This document shows positions 8,123-14,746 of a stretch of 36,495 bases of DNA, in pieces (within the stretch, counting starts at the first letter, position 1; every line of letters starts with the position of its first letter). The stretch is from Myxococcota bacterium (GTDB taxonomy: Bacteria; Myxococcota_A; Polyangia; Polyangiales; Houyiibacteriaceae). Under the pieces are notes generated by a model. That model saw nothing but the letters and a program-made list of their open reading frames with translations. It had not been told where the DNA came from and ran no database searches. Where the stretch lies: the NCBI GenBank assembly GCA_025453555.1, contig JALOQC010000014.1, positions 1-36,495 of the forward strand, written 5' to 3'. The position numbers and the translations under genes are program-made.

Positions 8123-9231
8123 CAGCCACCTCGCGTGCCGTTCGAACCGGCGCCTGTGTTCGAGACGGAGTCCGAGACGGAGTCGGAGCCGGAGTCCGAG
8201 TCGGTGACCGAGTCCGAGTCGGTGACGGAGTCGGTGACCGAGTCCGAGTCCGAGCCGGGGACCGAGTCCGAGCCCGAGTCCCGACCGACCGACGCGCGCC
8301 CGCTCGTCGAGGGCTCCGCGGCCTCCACCGACAAGAACGCGACCAGCTCCCGCGTCGACGGAACGGCCGCTTCGATCATCGGGAAATGTCCGCAGCGCGG
8401 GAAGACGTTCAATCGCGCGTTCGGCAGCTCGTTGCTGAGCCGCTCGCCGAACTCCAGGAGCGTCACCGCGTCCTCGCGGCCCCAGAGCAGCAGCGTCTCT
8501 TGCTGGATCTCCCGGTAGCGCGCGGCCTGCGCCTCGTACCGCATCGCGCGCACCGCCGCGAGCGCGGCCGCCTTCGTGCCCGGCCGCGAGACCTGCTCCT
8601 CGACCACGTCGATCAGCGCCTGCGGGATGATCTCCGGGTCGTAGAACGCGAGCGCGATCTTGTCCTCGCTGCGCTGATCGTAGAACGCACCGAAGATGAT
8701 CTCGCCGAGCCCCGACGCGCGCGCCCAATGGAACGTGGTCGGGAGCTGCTCGGGGTAGACCCACGCGTCGTAGAGCGCGATGCGCGTGACCTTCTCGGGC
8801 GCCTGCAGCGCCATCGCGAGCGCCACGCTGCTGCCGTAGCTGTGCGCCACCACCGCCGCGCTCTCGATGCCGCGCGCCTCCATCAGCTCGAGCACGATGC
8901 GCGCTTGCTCGTCGGCGGAGTAGTCGTGATCGCTCGTCGGCGCCGGGCGATCCGTGTAGCCGAAGCCCTTCAGATCGAGCGAGAGCACACGGAAGCGCTC
9001 GCGCAGTACGGGGCGAATCCCCGCCCACACGCCGAGGCTGCTCGCGAAGCCATGCACCAGCACCACCGCCGGCGCGCCCTCGGGACCTTCGTCGACGTAG
9101 TGGACGCGCGTACCGCGCACGTTCGCGAACGCGCCGTCCTGCGGCTCGTTCGGCAGCGCGCCCGCGTGGTACGAGACGCAGCTCGCGCAGAGCGCCGCGA
9201 GCAGCGGCGCCGTGAGGACACGAAGCTTCAC
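8119..9231 (-). CDS. Alpha/beta-hydrolase lipoprotein with Ser-Asp repeat tail
   Basis: This 370-residue protein starts at GTG 9231 and overlaps its neighbours by four bases on both sides. The N-terminus (LLAALCASC) is a probable lipoprotein signal. The fold is a canonical alpha/beta hydrolase with oxyanion-hole VLVHGFASS, nucleophile Ser in AHSYGSS (Ala replaces the usual first Gly), Asp in WGREDAV and His in RCGHFP. After the catalytic domain a tail of about 53 residues (318-370) is built from Ser-Asp, Ser-Val-Thr-Asp and Gly-Ser-Asp units. Such tails act as flexible acidic stalks in other surface proteins. The substrate is unknown; epoxide hydrolase, haloalkane dehalogenase-like and esterase roles are all possible. 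Confidence 0.87.
   Translation of the reverse strand: MKLRVLTAPLLAALCASCVSYHAGALPNEPQDGAFANVRGTRVHYVDEGPEGAPAVVLVHGFASSLGVWAGIRPVLRERFRVLSLDLKGFGYTDRPAPTSDHDYSADEQARIVLELMEARGIESAAVVAHSYGSSVALAMALQAPEKVTRIALYDAWVYPEQLPTTFHWARASGLGEIIFGAFYDQRSEDKIALAFYDPEIIPQALIDVVEEQVSRPGTKAAALAAVRAMRYEAQAARYREIQQETLLLWGREDAVTLLEFGERLSNELPNARLNVFPRCGHFPMIEAAVPSTRELVAFLSVEAAEPSTSGRASVGRDSGSDSVPGSDSDSVTDSVTDSDSVTDSDSGSDSVSDSVSNTGAGSNGTRGGW
8161..8281 (-). repeat. 6-bp periodic repeat encoding the Ser-Asp tail
   Basis: About 120 bp are built from variants of GAGTCC, GAGTCG and GGTGAC hexamers, encoding the Ser-Asp/Val-Thr-Asp repeats of the hydrolase tail on the minus strand. Units of 18-24 bp recur, so in-frame slippage could change tail length. 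Confidence 0.9.
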
Positions 9232-10202
9232 GGCGCGAGCCTCCGCACTTCCGCGGCCACGAAACGTTCGGTCGCGCTCTCGCTCTCGCCGCTGCGCACC
9301 ACCGCGACGGTGCCGAAACACTCGCTCACGAAGGCGTACGTGCGCACGCGCGAGAGCACCACGCCGAAGCCGTTGTCGCGCACGAGCTCGGTGCGAACAC
9401 GCAGCACCTCGAAGGTCCCGAAAGGAGTCTCGAGCTCGCCCGCCGCGTCGACCACGCTCTCGTAGGTCTCGTCGTAGGTCGTGATCACGCCGAGCGCGCG
9501 CCCGGTCACGTCGACCTCTTCCGTCCAGCGATCGCCCTCTTCGATCGGGAAGCGCAGCGTGCCGATCGCGGGGTCGTTGATCAGACGAGTCTCGGTGAAG
9601 CCGCTCTCCGGCGAGCCGACCCCACGCAAGAGCAGCGCGTCGCCCGTCACCTCGAACACCCCGAGCAGATCGCTGTCGCTCGTCAGCTCCGTCACGTAGG
9701 TCGCGCCTGGGAAGTCGTCCGCGAACCAGAGCCCGTCCGGCTCACGCAGCTCGACCAGCACGTCCCGATCGCCGGCAAAGGGACCGACCAAGCTCCAGCG
9801 CCGCGAGCCGTCGCCCAACACCTCGCCCGTCAGGTCGACCATCGCGTCGGTCGCCGTGCGGAAGGTCGCGCGAAGGCCCGCACGAATGGGGACCTCGGCG
9901 CGGGTGATGGTGCCGTCGCGATTCGGCGCGCAGCCGATCGAGCCCGCGTCGAAGGCCGCGTCCACGGTGGCGTCGTCCATCACGCCGCCGTCGCGCTCGA
10001 CGTCCGCGTCGCGCTCCGTCGCGCCGTCGCGGTCGACGCCCGCGTCGTCGCTCACCGGCAGACAGGTTCCGTCCGCACGGCAGACGCCGGACGCGCAGTC
10101 GGCACCCACCACACAGCGCGCGCCGCCGTTCCCGCTCGCCGCGCAGCCGCTGGCCACGCATCCGAAGAACCACAACGCCGCGATGAGCTTCGACCCCGAC
10201 AT
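9228..10202 (-). CDS. Lipoprotein with four-cysteine module, first gene of the envelope operon
   Basis: A 324-residue protein starts at ATG 10202 (a GTG lies immediately upstream in frame). The N-terminus (LIAALWFFGCVASGC) is a lipoprotein signal. It is followed by a Cys module of the type C-x5-C-x4-C-x5-C (CVVGADCASGVCRADGTC) and an Asp/Ala/Arg-rich linker to about residue 95. The remainder is a strand-rich domain shared with the protein at 5644-6503 (WFADDF, RFPIEEGDRW, SECFGTVAV, AAEVRRL). It overlaps the hydrolase gene by GTGA. It probably faces the periplasm or cell surface; no enzymatic motif is visible and the function is unknown. Confidence 0.82.
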   Translation of the reverse strand: MSGSKLIAALWFFGCVASGCAASGNGGARCVVGADCASGVCRADGTCLPVSDDAGVDRDGATERDADVERDGGVMDDATVDAAFDAGSIGCAPNRDGTITRAEVPIRAGLRATFRTATDAMVDLTGEVLGDGSRRWSLVGPFAGDRDVLVELREPDGLWFADDFPGATYVTELTSDSDLLGVFEVTGDALLLRGVGSPESGFTETRLINDPAIGTLRFPIEEGDRWTEEVDVTGRALGVITTYDETYESVVDAAGELETPFGTFEVLRVRTELVRDNGFGVVLSRVRTYAFVSECFGTVAVVRSGESESATERFVAAEVRRLAP

Positions 10203-10256
10203 CACACCCCGCACCCTTCGCTCGCCTTGCGTCGTCGGGGACCCCTCCCCGCTTCG

Positions 10257-10370
10257 CTGCACCGCAACACGTTCTTCGCCCGAACCGCATCGCAACGCAG
10301 CAGACGCTCGCGGGTCGTCTTTCTAAAGGGCTCCCAGTGACCTGTCAAGGCGACTATGCTGCATCGCAAC
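10257..10370. promoter_or_regulatory. Three TGC-N3-GCA type sites, candidate PhaR operators
   Basis: Between the envelope operon and phaR lie CTGCACCGCAAC (10257-10268), CCGCATCGCAAC (10285-10296) and CTGCATCGCAAC (10359-10370). A fourth copy lies before the phasin gene. The core TGC-N3-GCA is a short dyad resembling the CTGC-N3/4-GCAG sequence I recall being reported for Paracoccus PhaR. The proximity to phaR suggests autoregulation, but this is inference. Confidence 0.45.
10320..10348 (-). promoter_or_regulatory. Sigma-70-type promoter for the envelope operon
   Basis: On the minus strand, a perfect TTGACA (bases 10348-10343) is separated by 17 bp from TAGAAA (10325-10320, 4/6 match to TATAAT). 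The predicted transcript begins near 10313 and has a leader of about 110 nt before the ATG at 10202. One TGC-N3-GCA site lies 10 bp upstream of the -35, and two lie in the leader. Confidence 0.6.
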
Positions 10371-10430
10371 ACGAGCCCTGACTGCACTGCGGTCGCGAGG
10401 CGGTTGCGAGCTGGGCCCTCCGTGGGGTAC

Positions 10431-11078
10431 GTGGAGGCCGTGGTCATCGTCAAAAAGTACAGCAACCGCCGCCTCTACGACACGGACGAGAGCCGCTACA
10501 TCACGCTCGAAGAGCTCGCGGATCGCGTGCGTGGCGGCGCCGACGTGCGGGTGGTGGACGCCAAGACGAACGCCGACCTCACGCAGCAGACGCTGACCCA
10601 GATCATCTTGGAGAGCCGCGGCGCGGGGAAGCTCCTGCCGGTTCCGCTGCTCACGCAGCTCATCCGCATGGAAGAAGAGGACCTCGCGCAGTTCCTCGGC
10701 AGCTACATGGGTTGGGCGCTCGAGCTCTATTTCCAGGCAAAACGCGGGGCTTCGCAGCTCCAACCCTACGTGCCCTTCGCGGGCGTGCCCTTCCAAGCGA
10801 CCAACGCGCTCGCGCGGATGTTGGGCAACTTCGGTCCGTGGGGCTTCCCTGGCTTCGCGCCTCCTGCGCCGGCTCCGATCGCGCCGCCGCCGGTCCGCTC
10901 CGCACGCCCGACCCCGCCGCCCGAGCCAGAGCCGGAGGACTTCGACGACGAGGAGCCGGAGGACGACGCGCCGGACGAAGCGGGCGACGACGCACCGAGC
11001 GGCACGCAGAACGAGCTGGCTGCGCTGCGCGCCCAGCTCGAAGCTCTGGAGCGCGCGATGAAGAAGAAGGGGCGCTGA
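10431..11078 (+). CDS. phaR: Polyhydroxyalkanoate synthesis regulator PhaR
   Basis: A PHB/PHA accumulation regulator of about 215 residues. The N-terminal DNA-binding domain opens with IVKKYSNRRLYDTDESRYIT and continues with DLTQQTLTQIILE; both are diagnostic of PhaR (PHB_acc_N). A PHB_acc-type segment follows (about 65-110). The C-terminal half is Pro-rich, then Glu/Asp-rich, and ends in a short helix (ELAALRAQLEALERAMKKKG). In known systems PhaR represses phasin genes and is titrated off DNA by nascent PHA granules. The start is GTG 10431 or GTG 10440, since the conserved domain begins right there. The ATG at 10356 would add an unconserved extension. The phasin gene follows on the same strand. 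Confidence 0.93.
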   Translation: MEAVVIVKKYSNRRLYDTDESRYITLEELADRVRGGADVRVVDAKTNADLTQQTLTQIILESRGAGKLLPVPLLTQLIRMEEEDLAQFLGSYMGWALELYFQAKRGASQLQPYVPFAGVPFQATNALARMLGNFGPWGFPGFAPPAPAPIAPPPVRSARPTPPPEPEPEDFDDEEPEDDAPDEAGDDAPSGTQNELAALRAQLEALERAMKKKGR

Positions 11079-11099
11079 TCGAGCGCCCGATCGATTCTT

Positions 11100-11149
11100 G
11101 TGCGTCGCAACATTTTCTTCGTTGACACCTCGTCGCGCGAGCCTATTCT
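11100..11149 (+). promoter_or_regulatory. Phasin promoter with upstream TGC-N3-GCA site
   Basis: TTGACA (11122-11127) and TATTCT (11144-11149) are spaced by 16 bp, giving a good sigma-70-type promoter with a start near 11156. GTGCGTCGCAAC (11100-11111) lies 10 bp upstream of the -35, the same distance as the equivalent site has from the envelope-operon -35. This is where PhaR would be expected to control a phasin. Confidence 0.6.
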
Positions 11150-11202
11150 CCGGCTCGCCAACGACGAATCGCCCGCTGAGGGCGCGACAACGGAGAACAC
11201 CG

Positions 11203-11472
11203 ATGACCACGAACCCCTTTTCGCAGATGCACAATCCCTTCGTCAGCCTCTGGACCGAGAGCGTCGAGAAGAACCTCAAGCAGTGGAACGAGGCGATGGA
11301 TCAGCTCGCGAAGATGGAGAGCGAGTCGGTCGAGCGCATGACCACCGCGGTCGACGAAGCGGCGAAGCTCGCGAAGGCCAGCCTGAAGGCGAGCCTGCAG
11401 ATGCAGAACGAGTGGCGCCGCGTCGCCGTCGAAGCCGCGCGCAGCGCGAGCTCCTTCCGCCCCGCGGTCTGA
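11203..11472 (+). CDS. Small phasin-like protein
   Basis: An 89-residue, almost entirely helical amphipathic protein starts at ATG 11203 with GGAG 8 nt upstream. It begins MTTNPF and contains NPFVSLW and a long heptad-like helix (about 25-80) rich in Ala, Glu, Lys and Met. It has no cysteines and no signal peptide. Size, composition and position directly behind phaR under a strong promoter fit a granule-coating phasin. It shares the N-terminal NPF-Trp style with the small protein at 5232-5534. Phasins diverge strongly, so the call rests mainly on context. Confidence 0.75.
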   Translation: MTTNPFSQMHNPFVSLWTESVEKNLKQWNEAMDQLAKMESESVERMTTAVDEAAKLAKASLKASLQMQNEWRRVAVEAARSASSFRPAV

Positions 11473-11814
11473 GCGAGAGCCCCTCGAGGCCCCGAGCCAC
11501 GCGTGCACGCGCCGTTCGTGCACGGGCTCGGGCCGCAGCACTCGACGTCGGCCGAGCGCCGAGTTCGAGCCGCGACCTCGAACGGAAGGCGCACGACGCG
11601 CGCCCCTACGAGCACACTGTTCGCGAGCGCACGGAGCCCCGCGCTACGAGCCCTTCCCGAAACCTCCGGTGAGCGCGAGACTCGCGCCCCGAACCCGACG
11701 GCGGCGTCGCGACGAGCGCGACGCGTGCACGTCGATCGAACCCAGCGTCGTCGCGACCGCGGCACGCGAACCGAACTGGACGACGATCGTCGCCGGTGAC
11801 TCTCGGAGAGAACG
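11473..11814. other. Intergenic region between phasin and SDR genes
   Basis: This 342-bp stretch has no convincing gene. Its 5' part holds the strong hairpin at 11488-11534. Near the SDR start lies a perfect 12-bp palindrome CGACGATCGTCG (11781-11792), a possible operator, although CGATCG-rich palindromes are common in this DNA. I see nothing else. Confidence 0.6.
11488..11534 (+). terminator. Strong hairpin after the phasin gene
   Basis: Left arm 11488-11509 and right arm 11517-11534 can pair over nearly their whole length: GGCCC/GGGCC, GAGCC/GGCTC and CGTGCACG/CGTGCACG, with an extra C and an ACG bulge on the left side. The loop is 7 nt. It lies 15 bp after the phasin stop. There is no T tract, as is common for terminators in very GC-rich genomes. 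It may also stabilise the short phasin mRNA. Confidence 0.5.
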
Positions 11815-12561
11815 ATGGAGCTGAAGGATCTCAAGGTCGTCGTGACGGGCGCGGCCGGCGGCATGGGCGCGCACTTCGCGCGTCGATTCCACGAGCTCGG
11901 CGCGCAGGTCGCGGCGGGTGACGTCAACGAGGCGCTCCTCGCGGAGCTGCCGGCGGGCATCCACCGTCGCAAGCTCGACGTCTCGAGCGAAGCGGACTGC
12001 GAGTCCTTCGTGGCGTGGGCGGCCGAGCAGATGGGCGGCGTCAACGGCCTCATCAACAACGCGGGCATCATCCGCGACGGCTTGCTCGTGAAGAAGCACC
12101 GCGAGACCGGCGAGCTCACGAAGCTCCCGCTCGAGCAGCTCCGCGCCGTCCTCGACGTGAACCTGGTCGGCGCGACGCTCATGGCGCGCGAGTGCGCGGC
12201 GAAGATGATCGAGCGCGGCGAACGCGGCGTGATCGTGAACATCTCCTCGATCGCGCGGCACGGCAGCCGTGGGCAGACCAACTACGTGGCCGCGAAGTCC
12301 GCCCTCGCGGCGAACACCGTCACGTGGATGCGCGAGCTCTCGGCGTTCGGAATCCGCGTGGGCGCCATCGCGCCCGGCATGATCGAGACGCCGATGACGC
12401 GCGGCATGAACCAGAAGGCGCGTGACGCGCTGGTCGCCACGATCCCGGTCGGCCGCATCGGCGATCCGGAGGACATCTTCGTGGCCGTCCGCTTCGTCGT
12501 GGAGTGCGAGTTCTTCACCGGCCGCACCATCGACGTCGACGGCGGCTCCTCGATGGGCTGA
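11815..12561 (+). CDS. Short-chain dehydrogenase/reductase (FabG/PhaB-like)
   Basis: A 248-residue classical SDR. The cofactor motif TGAAGGMG is at residues 11-18, NNAG at 81-84, the catalytic Ser in VNISSI near 144, and Tyr157-x3-Lys161 in NYVAAK. The C-terminal FTGRTIDVDGGSSMG is typical of FabG-type enzymes. A GGAGAG site precedes the ATG. Given the phaR-phasin neighbours, it may reduce 3-ketoacyl-CoA to the 3-hydroxyacyl-CoA used by PhaC, or be a hydroxyacyl-CoA dehydrogenase; the substrate cannot be read. The segment LLVKKHRETGELTKLPLEQ is longer than in standard FabG. Confidence 0.87.
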   Translation: MELKDLKVVVTGAAGGMGAHFARRFHELGAQVAAGDVNEALLAELPAGIHRRKLDVSSEADCESFVAWAAEQMGGVNGLINNAGIIRDGLLVKKHRETGELTKLPLEQLRAVLDVNLVGATLMARECAAKMIERGERGVIVNISSIARHGSRGQTNYVAAKSALAANTVTWMRELSAFGIRVGAIAPGMIETPMTRGMNQKARDALVATIPVGRIGDPEDIFVAVRFVVECEFFTGRTIDVDGGSSMG

Positions 12562-12618
12562 CCCGGTCGTTCGAACCAGGCAGACCTCACGTCGCAAGCA
12601 GCAAGCCGCCCTGCCGAA

Positions 12619-12699
12619 GTGGAATCGTGCGGAGCGAAGTGGACGCAGTCCACGTAGCCGCACGATTCAACGAGACTATCGGGCCACGCGTGAGCGTGG
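12619..12699 (+). repeat. 81-nt two-hairpin element, copy 1
   Basis: GTGGAATCGTGCGG (12619-12632) pairs with 12658-12671 (13 of 14 pairs), enclosing an inner GTGGAC-GCA-GTCCAC hairpin (12639-12653). A 12-nt linker follows. Then CCACGC-GTGA-GCGTGG (12684-12699) forms a 6-bp stem with a GNRA tetraloop on the plus strand. It lies 57 bp after the SDR stop and could be a structured 3'-UTR or small RNA, or a palindromic interspersed repeat. Confidence 0.75.
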
Positions 12700-12706
12700 A
12701 TTCGAA

Positions 12707-12787
12707 GTGGAATCGTTCGAAGCGCAGTGGACGCAGCCCACGCAGCCGAACGATTCCACGAGAGTGTCGGGCCGTGCGCGAGCACGG
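12707..12787 (+). repeat. 81-nt two-hairpin element, copy 2
   Basis: Same length and layout as copy 1, from which it is separated by 7 nt; 67 of 81 positions are identical by hand alignment. GTGGAATCGTTCG (12707-12719) pairs perfectly with 12747-12759. After the same 12-nt linker, CCGTGC-GCGA-GCACGG (12772-12787) forms the second hairpin, again with a GNRA loop. Three base pairs differ from copy 1 by compensatory double changes. Confidence 0.75.
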
Positions 12788-12888
12788 AGCCGACCCAGGC
12801 TCGCCCCTCCAGAAACGATCGTCGGACCCGGCGTGGCGCGCGACCGCGCGAGCCTCCGTCGAGGTTCCACACACCCCACACACCCCAC

Positions 12889-12905
12889 GACGAGCTTCGC
12901 TCGTC
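12889..12905. terminator. Short hairpin, possible terminator
   Basis: GACGAGC-TTC-GCTCGTC is a perfect 7-bp stem with a 3-nt loop in the convergent intergenic region. It could end transcripts from either side. There is no T tract. Confidence 0.35.
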
Positions 12906-12968
12906 AGGGCCTCGATCGTCCCCGCATCGCGAGGCCGCTCGTCACGCCGGGTCCGACGAACCAACACC

Positions 12969-13018
12969 CACGAAGGGCTCGCTCGATCGAACGTCGCTCG
13001 ATCGAACGGCCCTTCGTG
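12969..13018. terminator. 10-bp hairpin with a duplicated 15-mer loop
   Basis: CACGAAGGGC (12969-12978) pairs perfectly with GCCCTTCGTG (13009-13018). The 30-nt loop is exactly two tandem copies of TCGCTCGATCGAACG (12979-12993 and 12994-13008). It lies 22 bp beyond the MATE stop, so it may terminate the MATE transcript, or be a mobile palindrome remnant. Confidence 0.5.
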
Positions 13019-13040
13019 TGGTGGCGCGAGATCGCGACGA

Positions 13041-14456
13041 TCAAGCGGGCACGAGCGAGATCCGCGCGGCTTCCTCGGCGCGGCTGACGCGACGCGCTTC
13101 AGCGGCCGCACGTTTCCAGTCGCCGCGCAGCAGGCGATGCCAGAGCAGCGCCGCACCCACCACGACCTCCACGCAGAGGCCGATCCAGCCGCCGAGCGCG
13201 CCGAGCCCCGCGACGTAGCCGAGCAGCCACGTGAGCGGCGGCGTGCTGATCCACGCGGTCGCCACGCCGACCACCGCCGGCCAGCGCACGTCGCCCGTGC
13301 CGCGGAGCACGCTGCGCGCGACCATGTTCAGCGCGTCGAAGATCTGGAACGCCGCGGCCACGAGGAGCAGCGTCGACGCGACCTCGATCAGATGCGGATC
13401 GTCCGTGAACGCGCGCACGATGGTGCGGCCACCGAAGACGAGCACGAGCGCGCAGAACGACGCGTACGCGAGCCCGACCTTCGTCGCGGCGCGCGCGACC
13501 ACCGACACGAGCGAATCGCGCGCGGCCCCGACCGCTTGGCCGACGAGCACCGACGCCGCCTCACCGACAGCGAAGACCGGCAAGAAGCCGAAGTGCAGGA
13601 CCTGCAGCGCGATCTGGTGACCCGCCATCTGCGCTTCGTCGAGCGCCGCGAGGAGCGCCGCGAGCAACGCGAACGCGCCGACCTCGAGGAAGAACTGCGC
13701 TCCCGTGGGCACCCCCATCCGCCAGAGCGCGCGGAGCTCGCGCACGCGCGGCTTGGCGAACGGACGACCGCCGCCGAGCGCGACGAGCACACCGAGCTCG
13801 ACCGACTGTCCGATCACGGTCGCCCAGCCCGCGCCCGCGACGCCCCACTCGAGACCCAACACGAAGAGCGCGTCGAGCGCGACGTTCACGAGGTTGCCCA
13901 CGACCGACGCGACCATCGGGCGCCGCGAGTCGCCGAGCCCGTAACGCACCTCGCGGAGCGCGACGTAGGCCATCACGATCGGCGTTCCGACCATGCGCAC
14001 CACGAGGTAGACGCGCGCGGCCTCGCCGCTCTCGGAGGTCGCGGCGATCGCCGGGAGCAGCTCTGCCACCGCTACGCCGAGCACGCCGAAGAGCACACCG
14101 AGCGAGACGCCGAGCACCACGCCCGCGCCGGAGTGTCGCGCGGCGTCCTCGGGTCGACCGGCGCCGACCGCCTGCGAGACGAGCACCTTCGTCCCGCGGA
14201 GCAGACCGATCACGAAGCAGATCACGGTGAACGCGGTGACGCCGCCGAGGCCCACGCCCGCGATCGCCGCCGGGCCGATGTGCCCGACGAAGAGCGTGTC
14301 GGCGACCGTCATCACCGCGTACGAGATCATCGAGACCGCGATCGGCCACGAGAGCCGGAGCAGCTCGGTCCCCGGATGCGAAGCCCAACCGAGCTCGCGT
14401 TCGGGGTCTTGGAAGGACGCGGCGGCGTCGGGAGCGCCGTCGTTCGAGGAAGACAT
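13041..14456 (-). CDS. MATE family multidrug/toxin efflux transporter
   Basis: This 471-residue inner-membrane protein has about twelve hydrophobic segments arranged as two similar halves. The first half begins LLRLSWPIAVSMISYAVMTV-ADTLFVG, and the loop signature LVSQAVGAG recurs as VLVGQAVGAA in the second half, which is diagnostic of MATE antiporters. Members exchange Na+ or H+ for cationic drugs or metabolites. The ATG at 14456 gives an N-terminus of about 28 hydrophilic residues before the first helix. It lies downstream of the HAD gene on the same strand after a 290-bp gap in which I recognise no feature, so separate transcription is possible. Confidence 0.92.
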   Translation of the reverse strand: MSSSNDGAPDAAASFQDPERELGWASHPGTELLRLSWPIAVSMISYAVMTVADTLFVGHIGPAAIAGVGLGGVTAFTVICFVIGLLRGTKVLVSQAVGAGRPEDAARHSGAGVVLGVSLGVLFGVLGVAVAELLPAIAATSESGEAARVYLVVRMVGTPIVMAYVALREVRYGLGDSRRPMVASVVGNLVNVALDALFVLGLEWGVAGAGWATVIGQSVELGVLVALGGGRPFAKPRVRELRALWRMGVPTGAQFFLEVGAFALLAALLAALDEAQMAGHQIALQVLHFGFLPVFAVGEAASVLVGQAVGAARDSLVSVVARAATKVGLAYASFCALVLVFGGRTIVRAFTDDPHLIEVASTLLLVAAAFQIFDALNMVARSVLRGTGDVRWPAVVGVATAWISTPPLTWLLGYVAGLGALGGWIGLCVEVVVGAALLWHRLLRGDWKRAAAEARRVSRAEEAARISLVPA

Positions 14457-14746
14457 GGGACACCGTGAGCGCAGGAGCAGACGCACCCGCATGAAGGACG
14501 CGCGGAGATCCGGGCATCCGAGCCACCCGCGGACCACCGCAGAGCGTGGGGTCCGAGCAGGCGTCGGGGGTCGTGGGCGACCCCGAAGGCAAGAGACAGT
14601 CGCGCCCTGGTGGGCCTGCATTACGTGGTTGTCAACGGCAGTGAGGAACCACGCGTCGGCACCGTCGCTCCGGCCCGCGCGAACCTGCTCGCCCCGTCGG
14701 CGCGAGCGTCATCGCTTCGAAGGACCGCTTCGGGAGGAGGCGCGGC

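Larger units (their letters stand above)
12562..13040. other. Structured intergenic region between convergent SDR and MATE genes
   Basis: No gene is recognisable in these 479 bp. The region holds a tandem pair of 81-nt two-hairpin elements (12619-12787), a short Cys/Ala-rich-free stretch with a duplicated ACACCCCAC 9-mer (about 12869-12888), a 7-bp hairpin (12889-12905) and a 10-bp hairpin with a duplicated 15-mer in its loop (12969-13018). These are listed separately. Confidence 0.8.

Noticed and set aside
8161-8281. Possible CRISPR-like repetition
   Set aside because: The period is a 6-bp coding repeat with no spacers of constant length, and no cas genes are nearby.
6554-8518. A 654-codon plus-strand frame opposite the barrel-like protein
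   Set aside because: It has no motif, no plausible start signal and biased composition. Its Glu-Ser-rich end is only the complement of the Ser-Asp repeat.
10356-10430. ATG 10356 as the PhaR start
   Set aside because: It would add 25 residues of unconserved sequence before the conserved opening (IVKKYSNRRLYDT) and would lie inside one of the candidate operator sites.
11503-11799. A 98-codon frame in the phasin-SDR gap
   Set aside because: It is Arg/Thr/Ala-rich with no motif or ribosome-binding site, and it begins inside the phasin hairpin.
12504-14468. A 654-codon plus-strand frame spanning the SDR end, the intergenic repeats and the MATE gene
   Set aside because: It runs through the structured repeats and opposite a clear twelve-helix transporter. 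The Arg/His/Glu-rich translation has no recognisable domain.
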